Source: Lasioglossum baleicum
Taxonomy: Eukaryota; Arthropoda; Insecta; Hymenoptera; Halictidae
Length of the DNA stretch: 64,000 nt
Direction of reading: 5' to 3'
NCBI RefSeq assembly: GCF_051020765.1
Contig: NW_027469565.1
Span: forward strand, 36,369 to 100,368
This document shows positions 1 through 13,833 of the stretch, piece by piece. The notes under the pieces were generated by a model. The model was not told the DNA's origin. It saw nothing but the letters and a program-made list of their open reading frames with translations, and did not search any database. Numbering within the stretch: the first letter of the stretch is position 1; each line of letters begins with the position of its first letter. Position numbers and translations under genes: made by a program.

Positions 1-2070
1 TAATATTTAAGCATGGAGGTAGGGCGTATACCGCCACTATTGCTCAGCGGATTTACTCCCTGAATACCTGGTTTGACTCTCTGAATCAGAGGACTCGTGA
101 AAATATTGACTTACCCGATCGTCTCTTTCAGAAGGTGGCCACGTTCACGTGTAGCTCGACTCTCGATCTTTTAATTGATGCATGAAATTATGGTGCTCGA
201 CACTAAAATATTTATAAGTTCCTACATATGAACATGCTGTTATACTCTCCATAGAGCAGATATCTCTTTCGGAGAGTAAGATATTCTGTAAGAAGTTCAA
301 CCCAACACGAATATGTAATGTTCTACTTCGGCTTGGCGGCCTGCTTTATTACTCAAACAGTGAATTGAGTTGCATATGGTCAATATTGTACAGAGAATTT
401 ACTCCCGGAATACCTGGTTTGACACTCGAAACCACAGGATAGGTGAAGCTATTGACCTAGCCGTTCGACTCAGAAAGAGGTTGGTAACGTTCGCGATCAG
501 TTTGACCATCGATATTCTAATTCATGGATGAATTTAATGTGCCGTCACTGAAATGTATACAAATGTGTTTCCCTAATCACGACGTTATACTTTCAATGAA
601 GCGGATGAGTTTCGCGGATGATATGCCCTAAATTGGAACGTTTGACGCTATAGCAATTGGTATCGTTCTCAAACGGATTGTCGCTCTACTTCACCATGCA
701 ATCCCTGAACTAAGGTGTCAGTTGCCAATGAACGTCAACGGTCTTACTCCCGGATTACCTGATGTGACTCTAGGAATCACAGGAGGGTGAAGCAATTGCC
801 TTAGCCTTCTATCTCACGCAAGAAGGTGGTAACGTCCTAAAATGATTCGACCCTAAACCTTCCAATTCATGCAGGCCGATATGGTGCTCGTCACGATAAT
901 GTATACTAGTTTTACCACCTGAACATGAAGTTATTCTCGCAATGCAGCGGGAGAGGTTCGCGGAATGTACTGCCTTTGGTAAAACATTTGACTTTGTAGC
1001 AGGTGGTAACCTTTACAAACGGTTTGACGCCCTATTTTAATACTAACTCCGCGAATTGAGGTTCCTATTTCCAATAATCCTCAGCGCATTCACCATCTGA
1101 TTACCTGGTGAGTCTCTCGGAATCAAAGGATGGTTGGAGCTATTGACTTATCCGTTCGAATCTCAAAGAGGGTGGTAACGTTGTCGAACGATCTGACCCT
1201 CGGTTTTTCTTTTCACACGTGGAAATAAGGTGCGCCTCTGTTAAAGTGCCTACTAACTTGCTTCCGTGAATATTATGCTAGACACTTGCTAGAGGGGGAT
1301 ATGTGCTCGGATGATAAGGCATTTGGTCAAAAGATTGACTTTATTCAAATAGGTAACGTTCAGCAACTGTTTGATGCATTACGTTAATAATTAATTCGTG
1401 AACTAAAGTCACATCTTGTGTCGGTGATATAGCGTTACCAACCTGCCACTAGGGCCTAGCGACACGGCCACAGGATAGGTGAAGCTATTGACGCAGCCGT
1501 TCGTCTCTCACAGAATGTAGTAACGTTCCCGAACGATTTAACAATCGACCTTCTAATTTATGCATGGAAATACAGTGCACGTCAATAAAATGTGTATTAA
1601 TGTGTTTCTCTGAACACGAAGCTATATTCTCGATTCAGCGCGTTAGCTTCTCGGAAGTTAAGGCCTTCGTCAAAAAGTTTGACACTACAAATGTACTTAA
1701 CGTTGTTCCACGGTTTGTCTCTCTACTTTGTTACTCATGCAGCGAATTGCCGTTCCTATTGCCAAAACTGTACAGCGGATTTACTGCAGGTATACCTTGC
1801 CTAACTCTCGGTATCAAAGGACAGGTGAAGCTATTGACTCAGTTGTGCGACCTATAGAAATGGTCGACGCATTCCCGAACGATTTGACTTTCGATCTTGA
1901 TCTTCATACATGAATATAACGTGCCCGTCTGTTAAGATGTCTACTCATTTGTTTCCGTGAAAAATAAGATAGACACTCGCTGCAGCGGGAAAGATTCGCG
2001 GACGGTAACGTATTGGTGAAAAATAATTACTTTCTTTTAATTGGTATTCTTGTCCGGCGGTTTAATACTA
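1..2070 (+). repeat. Sat1 satellite array, block 1 (about 6 monomers, + orientation)
   Basis: Head-to-tail copies of the 346-bp Sat1 unit. The landmark gaagctattgac and its variants recur at 444, 789, 1135, 1482 and 1827, giving spacings of 345, 346, 347 and 345 bp. The array is already under way at base 1, so its left end lies outside the window. Copies are strongly diverged from one another, with substitutions and 1-3 bp indels throughout, which indicates an old array that is not being homogenised. The block ends at about 2070, where reading switches to the reverse complement of the unit. The short open frames inside (for example 1564-1857) are satellite frames and not genes. Confidence 0.93.
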
Positions 2071-4211
2071 AGTACGAATTACACGATCGAGTGCCAAAGC
2101 TTTCGAAAACATAAGAGATTATTAAACACTGCTTAGACAGTAGCTTCTCCTATCGTGTGATTTCGCGAGTCAAGCCAGGTACTCCGCGGGTAAATACGCT
2201 GAACAGTATTGGCAATAGACACCTTAATTCAATACTAAAATAGAGCGACATACCGTTTGAGAACGTTACCAATTGCTATAAAGTCAAACGTTTACCGAAG
2301 GCCCTACCATCCGCGAACTTCTCACGCGACATCGAGGGTATACCTCCGTGTGCAGAAAATGAAAGTAGTATCCATTTCAGTGACGGTTACCATAACCTCA
2401 CTTATGAATTAGAAGATCGAGGGTCATACCGTTCGACAAAGGTGCAATCTTCTGTGAGAGACGAACGGCTACGTCAGTAGCTTCACCGTATCCATTGATT
2501 CGTAGAGTCAAACCAGGTATTCCGGGAGTAAATCAGCTCAGCAGTATTGGCAATGGAAGCATTAATTCACGGTTTGAATCTTGAAGCAGACAGTCAAACC
2601 TTTGAGAATGTTACCAGTTGCAATAATGTCAAACGTGTTGCCGAAAGCCTTGACGTCAGAGAAGATAACATGCCGTATCGAGAGTCCAACTACGTGTATA
2701 GTGAAACACATCAGTACATGTGTTAGTGACGATAACTTAAATTCATGTACGAATTAGAAATCGCGCGTCAAACCGCTCGAGAACGTTGCCTCCTTCTGCG
2801 AGGAACGAACGGCTAAGTGAAGAGCTCTACCTGTCCCGAGATTCCCAAAGTCAAATTAGGTATTCCTCGATTAAATTTGCTGAACAGTACCGCCAATGGG
2901 CACCTTTGCTCACGGCTTGAGTAAAAAAGTAGAGGGTCACACTCGTGAATATCGTTACCAATTGCAATAAAGACAAACGTTTCACTGAAGACCTTATCCT
3001 CGGAAAACTAACCGACTACATCGGGAGTATAACTTCGCGTTTAGTGACAGAAGTTGGTCTCCATTTCAGTGACGCGCACCTTAGCTTCATCTCTGAATTA
3101 CATGATCGGCGGTCAAACCGTTCTGGAACGTTACCGCCTTCTTTGAGAATAGAACGGCTGTGCCAATAGCTTCACCTATCCTTTGATACCGTGAGTCAAG
3201 TCAGGTATTCCGAGAGTAAATCTGCATTTCAGTATGGGTATTACGGACCCTATTTCACTGTATAAATATTAAAGTGCACAGCCAAACCATTGTCGAACGA
3301 TACATATTGCTGTATAGCCAAACACTTGACCGGAGGCCTTACCTTCACAGTAGTTGAGCCGCTGTATCGAGAGTATAACTTCGTGGTCAGAGAATCAAAT
3401 TAATATACATTTAAGTGTCGAGCCCCTTAGATTCATGTATGAATTAGAATATCTAGGGTCGAATCGTTCGAGAACGTAACCATCCTCTATTGAGGTCGAA
3501 CGGCTAAGTCAATACTTTCACATAACCTTTGGTACCGAGAGTCCAACTATGTAAACCGGGAATAAATCCGTCGAACAGTATTGGCAGTAGCCACACTAAT
3601 TCATTGTATGGATATTAAAGTTGAGCGACAAACTGTTCGAGTACGTTATCAACTGGTATAGAGTCAAACCTATATGGCATAACTTATCGACCAAGCACGA
3701 ACACCTAACTAGCGAGTGTCTTGCTTAGTGCTCACGGGATCAATATAGTAGTCATTATAGCTGGCGGAGACCCTATTTTCGTGTCTGAATAGCAAAGTCG
3801 AGAGTCAAACTACTCTAGAACGGTACAACATTCCTTCGGATTCGAACGGCTAAGTTGTTAGCTTCACGTATTCTAGGATCCCGAAAGACAATATAGGCAC
3901 TCTGGGAGTATGTGCCCCGTACCATATTGCCAATGGACTCCTTAATTCTCGGAATCAATATTAAAGCAGACCGACATACCGTTTTAGAGCGTTACCTACT
4001 TGTATATAGTTAAACCGTTTACCGAAAGCCATACCGGCCGAGAATGTAAACCTCCGTATCCAGAGTACAAATTTGTGTTCACAGAAACACATTAGTATAT
4101 ATTTTAACGATGGGCACCATAATTACATGTAGTGTTTATAAGATCGATGATCAAACCGCTCGGAAACGTTACCACCTTTCTTTGAGAAACGAACGACTAA
4201 GTCCATAGCTT
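2071..4211 (-). repeat. Sat1 satellite array, block 2 (about 6 monomers, inverted)
   Basis: Here the unit reads as its reverse complement: gtcaaaccaggtattccggg and ttggcaatagacacc appear in place of their complements. The left joint falls between a half-B + segment (tttaatacta) and a reversed half-A segment (agtacgaatt). The monomer near 3700-3830 belongs to the subtype whose reverse strand reads gcgagtgtcttgcttagtg. The right joint at 4211/4212 carries variants shared with two other joints, at about 21467 and 24575 (see findings). Confidence 0.92.
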
Positions 4212-7200
4212 GGAAGGTATGGCCTTCGGTAAAAGGTTTGACTTTATTACTGTACGTAACGTTCTTCGACGTCTTGACTCTGCACTTTATTATTCATTCC
4301 GCGAACTGAGGTGTCTATTGCCAAAGCTATTCAACGTATTTACTCCCGAAATACATGGATTGACTCTCGGAATAACAGGATAGGTGAATCCATTCGATTT
4401 GCTGTGCGACTCTCAGAAATGGTGGTAACGATGTGCACCTGTCTGACCATCGACCTTCTAATTCATAGATGAAATGAAGGTGCCCGTCCCTTAAATGTAT
4501 ACTATTGTTCTTCCCTGAACACGATGTTATACTCTCGATGAAGCGGGTCAGTTTCGCGGAAGTAAAGGCCTTCGGTACAATGTTTGAGTTTACACCATTA
4601 CGTAATGAGCTCCAACGGCTTGACGCTATAAATTAATATTGATACCGTGAATTATGATGTCTATTGCCAACACTGGTCATGCAGATTTGCTCCTGGAATA
4701 CCAGGAGGTTTGACTCACAGAATAGCTTCATCTATCCTGAGACACAGCAGTTTAAATCTCAAAAACGCTGGTTACGTGCTCGAAAGTTTGACTCTCGATT
4801 TTGCTACTCGTACATGAAAATAAGGTTCCCGACTTCTGAAATGTCTATCAATTTCTATTCCTGAACACTAAGCATGACACGCCCTGGAGCCGGCTATGCT
4901 TCTCGGGTGGTGAAGCCATCGGCAAGCCGAATGACTTTCCACCAGTTGGTAGCGTTCCCAAACGGGTTGACGCTCTAATATAATACGTAAACCGAGAATT
5001 AAGGTGTGTATTGCCTAAACCATTCAGCGGATTTACTCCCGCAGTTCATATCTGACACTCGGAACCTCAGGGTATGTGCGGCTGTTGACTTAGCCGTTCG
5101 TATCTCACAGACGGTAGCAATGTTCTCGAGCGGTTTGCCGCTCGGTCTTCTTATTCATACACGAAGATAAGGTGCCCATTCCTGACATGAATACTAATTT
5201 CTTCCTCCGAGCTCGAAGTTACACTCTTCATGCATCTGGCCATGTCCTCGGAAGGTAAGAACTTCGGTAAAATGTTTGTCACTATACCAATTGGTAACGG
5301 TCTGAAAGTGATTGACGAATTACGTTAATTTTATATCGTGATTTAAGTAGTCCATTGCCAATCCTGTTCAGCGGATTTACTCCCCGAATACCTGCTTTAA
5401 CTTTCGGAACCACAGGATACTAGAGGCAATTGTCTATGGCATTTGAGTCTCAGCGAACGTATTAGAGCTCTGGAAATGATTGGCCTTCGACAATCTAAAT
5501 CATGCCCGAAATTATGGTGCGCGGCACTAAAATGTTTACTACTATGTTCCTCTGAACACGGTGTTATACTCTCGATACAGTGGGTTAGGTTCTAAGAAGG
5601 TAAGGACTTCGGTAAAAAGTATGACTCCATACGAATAGGTAACGTTCTAAAATTGTTTAACGCTCCACTTTAATATTCAAACCGTGAATTAAGGTGTATA
5701 TTTCCAATACTGTACAGCGTACTTGCACCCAGGATACCTGGTTTGACTGTCGGAATCGCATGATAGGTGATGCTACTGTTGCAGCTGTTCGACTGCCGAA
5801 GAAGATGGTAACATTCTCGGACAGTTTGACACTTGATCTTCCTACGGACGCATGAGATTAATGTGTCCGACTTCTAAAATATCTACTAATTTGATTCCGT
5901 GAGCACTATGCAAAGCACTCGGCGCAGCGGGTTATATTCCAGGTAGGAAATGTATTCATTAGAAGAATTACTTCATTCCAATTTGTAATGTTCTCCTAAG
6001 GTTTGGCTCTCAACATTAATATTAATGCCGTGAATTAATGTGCCTATTGCCGATATTCTTTAAGGGATTTAATAGCGGAATAAGTGGTTTGACTCTCGGT
6101 AACACAGGGTATATGAAGCTATTGACTTGTCTGTTCGAAACCCAAAGAGTGTGGTACCGTTCCGAAATGTTTGACCTTCGATCACACTATTCATTCATGA
6201 ACATAAGGTGGCCGTCACTGTGATGAAGACTAATTTCTTTCTCTGAACACGAAATAATATTGTCGAAACGGAGGGTTTGCTTCTCAGAAGGATAGACTAT
6301 CGGTAAACTGTTTGACTGTATTCCAATTGGCAACTCTCTAAAACGCTTCCTCATTCTACCTTAATATTGAAACCGTGAACAAAAATGTCTATTGCAAAAA
6401 CTATTCAGCGGACTGGCTCCTGGAATACCAGACTTGACCCTCGGAATCACAGGATAAGTAATGCTGTTGACTTGGGCTTTCGGATCTAAATGCCGGTGGG
6501 ATCGTTCTCGAAAGGTTTGCCTCTCGATAATTCTGTTCATTCATGAATATAAGGTGTGCTTCTACTATAATGTCTACTGATTTGTTTCCGTGAACAACAA
6601 GTAAGACACTGGTTGCAGCTGGTTAGGTTCAAGGAAGGAAATGTATTTGGTAAAAAGAATGATTCTATATGAACTGGTAATGTTCTCCGGCGGATTGCCC
6701 ATCTACCTTAATATTTATACCGCAAATTAAAGTGTCTATTTCAAAACCGTTCAGCGGATTTACTCCCGGATTACCTCAAATGAGTCATGGAATCTTGGCA
6801 TAGGTGAAGCTATTGACTTGGCCGTTTGTCTGTGCAGGATGGTGGTAACGTTCTCGAACGGTTTGAAACATCCATCTTCTTATTCATATATGTGGATAAG
6901 GTGCCGGTCTCTAAAATGTATACAAATTTCTTGCTCTGAACTCCAAGTTACACTCTCGATATAATGCGATAGGCTTCGGAGGGTAAGGGATACTGTAAAT
7001 CATTTGACTTTACTCCTATTGGTGACGTTCTCAAACGGGATGGCTCTGAGGATTAATATTTACACCTGGAAATATGGTGTCCAATGACAATGCTCCTCAG
7101 CCGATTTACTCCCGTTGTACACGGTTTGATTCTCCGTATCACAAGATACGTGAAGCTATGCACTTAGCCATTCCGTTCCCAAAGATGGTGGTATTGTTCT

Positions 7201-10200
7201 TTAAAATTTTGACACTCGATCTTCCATTTCATACATGAAATTATGGTGCCCGACCCTTAAAAGTATATTAATTTGCTTCTCTGAACAAGAGGAGGTACCC
7301 TCCATACAGCGCGTTAGCTTCGCGTAAGCTAAGGCCTTCTCTAATGAGTTCTTCCACAGCATGACTCTCACTACTGCTATTTACGCTGCGAAGTAGGGAA
7401 TCTAGTGGTATACTCTGCAGCGGATTTACTCCCGGAATACCATGTTTGACACTCGGAATCACATGATAGGTGTAGCTATAGACTTAGGCGTTCGTCTCTC
7501 ACAGAAGGTGGCAATGATCTCGAACTGTTTCACACTCGATCTTCGAAATCATACATGAAATGAAGGTGCCCGTAAGTATAGTGTACATGAGTTTTTTTCC
7601 CCGAACACGAAGTTAAACCCTCGATACAGCTGGCAATCTTCTCGGAGGGTAAGGCTTTCTGTAAAATGTTTGTATCTATATCAGTGGGTACCGATCTTCA
7701 ACGGGTTGACGGACTGCTTCAATATTCTATCCCGAAGAAAGGTGTATATTATCCATACTGTTCAGCGGATTTACTCCATTAGTACCTGGTGTCACTTTCG
7801 GAATAATAGGATTGGGGAAGCTTAGTGTTTCGACACCAAAAGAAGGTGGTACCTTTCTCTAACGATTTGACTCTCGATTTTGATATTTATACATGACAAT
7901 GTGGTGGTCGTCTGCTAACATGTCCACTAACTGGATTCCGTGAACATTAAGCAAGACACACGCTCCAGCCGGTTAAGTTTTCGGAAGGTAAGGTATTCGG
8001 TAACAGGAATGACATTATATGGATTCTTATTTATCTTCCACGGTTTGTCTCTCGACCTTCTTATTCATACCGCGAATTAAGGTGTCCTTTGCCAATTCTG
8101 TTCAGCCCGTTTACTTCTGGCATACCTGGCTGGGCCCTCGGAATCACAGGTTATGTGAAGTTAACGACTTAACATTTCGGCCAACATAGAGGGTGGAAAC
8201 GACCTCGAACAGTTCAATCCCCGATCTTCTTGTTCATACATAATATTAAGGTGCCCATCACTAACATGTGAAATAATTTGCTGCCCTGAAAACAAAGTAT
8301 CTCTCTCGAGACAGCGGGTTAGCTTTTCGGATGATTACGTATTCGGTAGGAGGAATCACTTTATATAAATTGGTATTGCTGTCCGACGGCTTGACACAAT
8401 ACTTTAGTGTTTATACCGTGAATTAGGGTGTCTATTGGCAATAACAGCGGATTTACTCCAGGCGTACCTTTCATGACTCTCTGATGCTCCGAGTAGGTGA
8501 AGGTACTGACATAGGCGTTCGTCTCCCACAAAGGATGATATCGTCCACCGACGGCGTGACCCTCTATCTTCTAATCCATACATGAAATTAATGCGCCCGT
8601 CACTGAAATGTATACTAGTTTGCTTAGCTGATCACGAAGGTATAATCTCGAAAGAGCGGGTTTGCTTCTCTGGTACTGAGGCCTTCCGGAAACTGTTCGA
8701 CGATATAGCAATAGGGAACATTCTATAAAGGTTTGACACTGCTCTTTAATATTTATACCATGAAATTGAGTGTCTAATGCCAATACTGTACGCCGCGATT
8801 GAACGCCGACTACGTGGTTTGGCTATCGAAATAACATGATAGGTGATGCAGTTAGCTAAGCATTTCGACTCTTAAAGAAGGTATTATTCAGACCTTGTAA
8901 TAAGGTGCCAGTTGCCAATAAACTTCAGCGTTCTCTCTCTCAGCTTACCTGATTTGACTCTCGGTAATACAGGATAGGTGAAGCTGTTGACATAGTTGTA
9001 CGATTCTATAAGAAGGTGCTAATTCTATACCTATCTGCAATATTGACCGGCGGTTTGGCTCTCTACATTACTATTAATGCTGTGAGTTAATGTTTCTATC
9101 GCCAATACTGCTCTGCGGATTTTCTCCTGAAATATCAGGCTTGACGCTTGAAATTTCAATGACTTGACATATGATCTTCTAATTCGTACATGAAAATCAG
9201 GTGCCCATCACTGAAATTGTTACAAATTTCTTTCCCTGATCAGGAAATTACGATCTCGTCGTCATGGGTGCCGCTCGCGGAAGGTAAAATGTTCGGCAAG
9301 ACTTTTGACTTTTGTACCAGTTGGTTGTATTCTCAAACGGTAGGACGCTGTATTAAAATCATCGAACCGAGAATTAAGGTGTCTATTGCCAATACTGCTC
9401 AGCGGGTTTACTCCCGGAATTCCTGGTTTGACTCTAGGAATCGCAGGATGGGTGATGCTATTGAGTTAGCTGTTCATCTCTCACAGAAGGTGGTAACGTT
9501 ATCGGACGCTTTGTCTCTCGATAGTCTTATTCATACATGAATTTCACGTGCCACCACTAAATTGTATACTACTGTGTTTCTCTAAACACGTAGCTATACT
9601 CTCGATACGGAGGGGTAGCTTCTCGGACGGTAAGGCATTCGGTATAATGTTTGACTTTATAGCAATAGTAACGTTCTCATACGGTATATTGCCCCATTTT
9701 ATTTTCCAGTCCGCGAATTATGTTGTCTACTGCCAATACTGCAGAGTGCATTTACACCCAGAACATCTCGTTAGGCTCTCTGATTCACAGAATGTATTAA
9801 GCATTTGACTTAGCCGGTCGACATTCAAAGAAGTTGGTAACTTCCTCGAACGGACTCTATTTTGATTTAGTAATTCATACATGGAACTATGGTGCCCATC
9901 ACTAATATGTATATATATATGTGCTTCTCTCGAAACGACGTATTACTCTCGATACGGAGAGATAGCTTCTCGGATGGGAATGCTTTCGATAACAGGTTTG
10001 ACGCTATGCGAGTATGTAACGATCTTCAAGGGTTTGACTGAAAACTACAAATACAAAATACTTTTCAGCGAATTTACGGCAGGAATACGTGGTTTGATCA
10101 TCGGAATCACAGGTTAGGTGTAGCTATTGACTTAGCCGATAGTCTCCCACAGAAGGTGGTAACGTTCTCGAATGGTTGGATCCTCGATCTTCTGACCAAT

Positions 10201-10473
10201 ACATGACGTTCAGCTGCCCGATGCTGAAATGAATACTAATTTCGTTTTCTAAACACGAAATTACACACCCGCTGAAGCCCGTGGGGATCGTGGGAGGTTA
10301 GTTCTCCTGTAAATCGATTGAAATGATGGCAACTGGTAATCATCTCAAACGTCGTGACGCTCTATTTTAGTATTGAAACCGTGGTTGCAGGTGTCTGTTG
10401 CCAATACTGTTCAGTGGATTTACACCCGAAATACCTGGCTTAACTCTCCGAATCTAAGGATAGTATAAAGCCG
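4212..10473 (+). repeat. Sat1 satellite array, block 3 (about 18 monomers, + orientation)
   Basis: A long uniform-orientation run in which at least two subtypes alternate irregularly. Subtype A has gtcactaaaatgtatac and gaacacgaagttatactctcg, for example near 5515 and 8585. Subtype B has gtctgctaaaatgtctac, cactaagcaagacactcgc and gtaatgttctccgacgg, for example near 4825, 5860, 6545 and 7905. A mixed A/B monomer occurs near 8250-8400. One monomer at about 8845-8980 is some 211 bp short, and another near 9140-9180 is also shortened. Nothing else is visible in this stretch. Confidence 0.92.
8883..8908 (+). other. Deletion scar inside a Sat1 monomer (about 211 bp missing)
   Basis: The landmark gatgca/gaagct is at 8845 in one monomer and at 8980 in the next. 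That is a spacing of 135 bp where about 346 is usual. The sequence goes from the end of half B (aaagaagg) almost directly to the middle of the next half B (aataaggtgccagttgcc), so all of half A and the start of half B are gone. Recombination between the related halves, which share an ataagg/attaagg element, is a likely cause. Confidence 0.7.
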
Positions 10474-13400
10474 TGAAAAGGGAAATAAATTATTAATTAG
10501 TGCAGTGACGGGCACCTCAGATTCATGTATGAATTAGAAGATCGTTGGTCAAACCGATCGGGAACGATACCACCCGCTTTGAGTGTCGAACGGATAAGAC
10601 TATAGCTCCACCTATCCTGTAATTCTGAGAGTCCAACCAGGTAATTCAAGAGTACATCCTCTGAAGAGTATTGGCCGCACACACCATAATTCATGGTATA
10701 AATATTTAGGCTCAGTGTCAAACCGCAGGAGAATATTGTCAACTAAAATAAAGTAATACTTCTTACACAACACCTTACATTCGGAGAACCTAACTCGCTG
10801 CAGCGAGTGCCCAGCTTTGTGTTCGCGGACGCAAATGAGTAGACATTTTAACTGACAGACACCTCAGTTTCATCTAGGAATAACAAAATCGGGAGTCAAA
10901 CTCTTCGACAACGTTTGCATCCTTCTTTAGAGTCGTACTGCTAAGTAATTACATTCACTTACCCTGTTATTCCGAGAGACAGTCCAAGAATTCCGCGAGT
11001 CTATCTGCAGTATAGTATTGGCAATGGACACCTTAATTCACAGTATGAATATTAAGGCAGGCCGTCACGCCGTTGTGGACAATTACCCATTGGTGTCGAT
11101 TCCAACATTTCACAGAAAGCGTTACCTTCCAAGAACCCAACCCGCCGTATGGAGAGTACAACTTCGTGATCAGAGAAACACATGAGTATAGATTTTAGTG
11201 ACGGCCATCTTAATTTCATGTATATATTATATGATCGAGTGTAAACAGTTCCAGAACATTACGCCCCTCTCTGAGATTCGAACTGCACGGTCAATAGATT
11301 CACCTACCCTGTTATTCTGAGCACAGACCAGGTATTCCTGGAGTAAATACGCTGAACAGTATTGGTAATAGTCACATTAATTCCCGGTATGAATGTCAAA
11401 GTAGAGCGTCAATTCGTCAAAGAACGATACCAATTAGTATAAAGTCAAACGTTTGACTGAAGTCCATACCCTCAGAAGGCCTATCCCGCTGTATAGATAG
11501 TATTACCTTGTGTTCAAAGGATCAAATTAGTATACATTTTAGTGACAGAAGTATTGTATTTAGTATACAACTTTGTGATCAGAGATACAAATTACTGGAC
11601 ACTTTAGTGACGGTCACATTATTTTCATGTGTGAATAGAATAGTCGAGAGTCAAACCATTCGATATCATTCCCACCACCTTCAAGATTCGAACGGCTATG
11701 GTAGTGACTTCACCTATCCTGTTATTCTGATAGTAATACCAGGTATTCCGAGAGTCAATCCGCTGTGCACAATTGACAACAGACGCCTTAATTCACAGTA
11801 TGGGTACTAAAGCAGAACCTCAACCCGTTGATTATCGGTTCCCACTTGTGAAGATACATACCGTTTATCGAAAGCTATACCCCCCGAGTAGCTATCCCGC
11901 TGTATCGAGAGTATAACATACTCTTCAGGGATGAACACTAATGTACATTATAGGGACGGGCACCTTAATTTCATGTATGAATTAGAAAATCGGGGGACAA
12001 ACCGCTCGAGATCGTTGCCACCTTCTGTGAGAGACGAACGGCTAAGTCAATAACTTCGCCCATTCTGCGATTACGAGAATCAATCCTGGAATTCCTGTAC
12101 TAAATCCGTTGAACAGGATTGGTCATAGACACCTTCATTCACTGTTCGATTATCGAAATAGAGCGTCAAACCGTTTGAAAACGTTACCATCTTCTTTGAG
12201 AGTCGACCGGATAAGTCAATAGCTTCACCCATCCTGTGACTCACAGAGCTAAAAACCAGGTATTACGGGATTAAATGTACTGTACAGTACTGACAATAGA
12301 CACCTTAGTTCATGGTTTGAATTTAAATTAGAGGGTCAATAATTTTGTGAGCGATACCAATTGGTATAAAGTCCAACGTCATACTGATTACCTCACCCAC
12401 CGAAAGCCAAATCTGCTGTGTCGTGAATATAGCAGCGTGTTCAAAGGAACGAATTAGCATACATTTTGGTGCCTGTCACCTTAATTTCATGAATAAAACC
12501 GAAGATCGGGTGTGAGAATGTTACCACCATCTATGAAGGTCGAACGGCTATGTCTATAGCTTCTCCGATCCTATGCTTCCGAGAGTCAAACCAGGTATTC
12601 CGGGAGTAAATGCGCTGCGCCGTACTGGCAATGGACACGTCAATTTATGGTTTGAATATTGAAATTGAACTAGAATCCGTTGGTGATCGTTACCAATTGG
12701 CTTAGCGTCATACTCTTTAATGGAAACGTTACCCTCCGAGAACATGAGCCGCTGTATCGTGGGTATGTCTTCTCGTTCAGAGGAAAAAATGGGTATACAT
12801 GTTAGTAACCGTCGCCTTAATTTCATGTATGAATTAAAAGATCTATTGTCTAACCGTTCGAGAACGTTATCACCTTGTTTGAAACTCGAACGGCTAAGTT
12901 AATAGCTTCAGCTACCCTGTGATTCCGGAGAGTCAAGCCTGGTAATCCAGGAGTAAATCCGCTGGACAATATTGGCAACAGACAGCTTATTTCACGGTAT
13001 GAATATTAAGGTAGAGCGTCAAACGGTTTTAGAGCTATATATTTTAGTTTAGAGTATAACTATTTACCGAAGGCTTTACCGTCCGAGAAGCCTATCACGC
13101 CATAGAGAGATTCTTGCTTGGAGTTGGCGGAAACAAATTAGCAGAAATTTTAGCAGACTGACGCTTTATTTTCATGCATGAAAAGAAAACACGTGAGTAA
13201 AACCAATCGAGAGCGGTACCACCATCTTTAAGAACAAAACCGGTCAAGTCAGTGACTTGATTCATCCTGTGATTCCGAGAGTGAATCATGTCTCTTCGGA
13301 GTAAATCCGCTGAACTTGATAGGCAACTGACACGATAATTCACGGTATGAACGTTAAAGTAAAGAGTCATACTCTAGGAGATCATTATCAATAGGTATAG

Positions 13401-13833
13401 AGTCACTCTTTTTACCGAAGTCCTCAACTTCCAAGGACATAACCCACTGTATAGACAGAATAACTTTGTGCTCAGAGAAAGAAGTTATTATTCACTTCAG
13501 TGACAGACCCATCATAAATTTCTTGTATGAATTAGAAGGTCGATTGTCAAATGGATCGGGAACGTGACGTTTCGTTGAGAGTCGATTGGCTATGTCAAGA
13601 GCATCACCTCTCCTGGGATTCCGAGATTAATACCAGGCACTTCTGGAATAAATCTGCTGAAAGGTATTGGCAATACACATTAAATTACGGTTCGAATATT
13701 AATGTCGCACGTCAAATCTTTGTAGAACGTTATTTATTCGCATAGCGTCAAACTTTTTCCGAAGGCCATACATTCCGAGAATCCCAACCCGCTGTAGCAA
13801 CTATCTTGCACAGTGCAAATGGCAAATTAGTAT
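10474..13833 (-). repeat. Sat1 satellite array, block 4 (about 10 monomers, inverted)
   Basis: Reverse-complement units begin inside the region that normally reads gttcagagaaacaaattag, here degraded to an A-rich ggaaataaattattaattag. The + sequence before the joint stops within ggataggtgaag. Monomers near 10790, 13110 and 13795 have the reversed subtype-B pattern (gctgcagcgagtgcc or similar, then gtagacattttag). The right joint at 13833 closely matches the joint at 40290. Confidence 0.91.
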
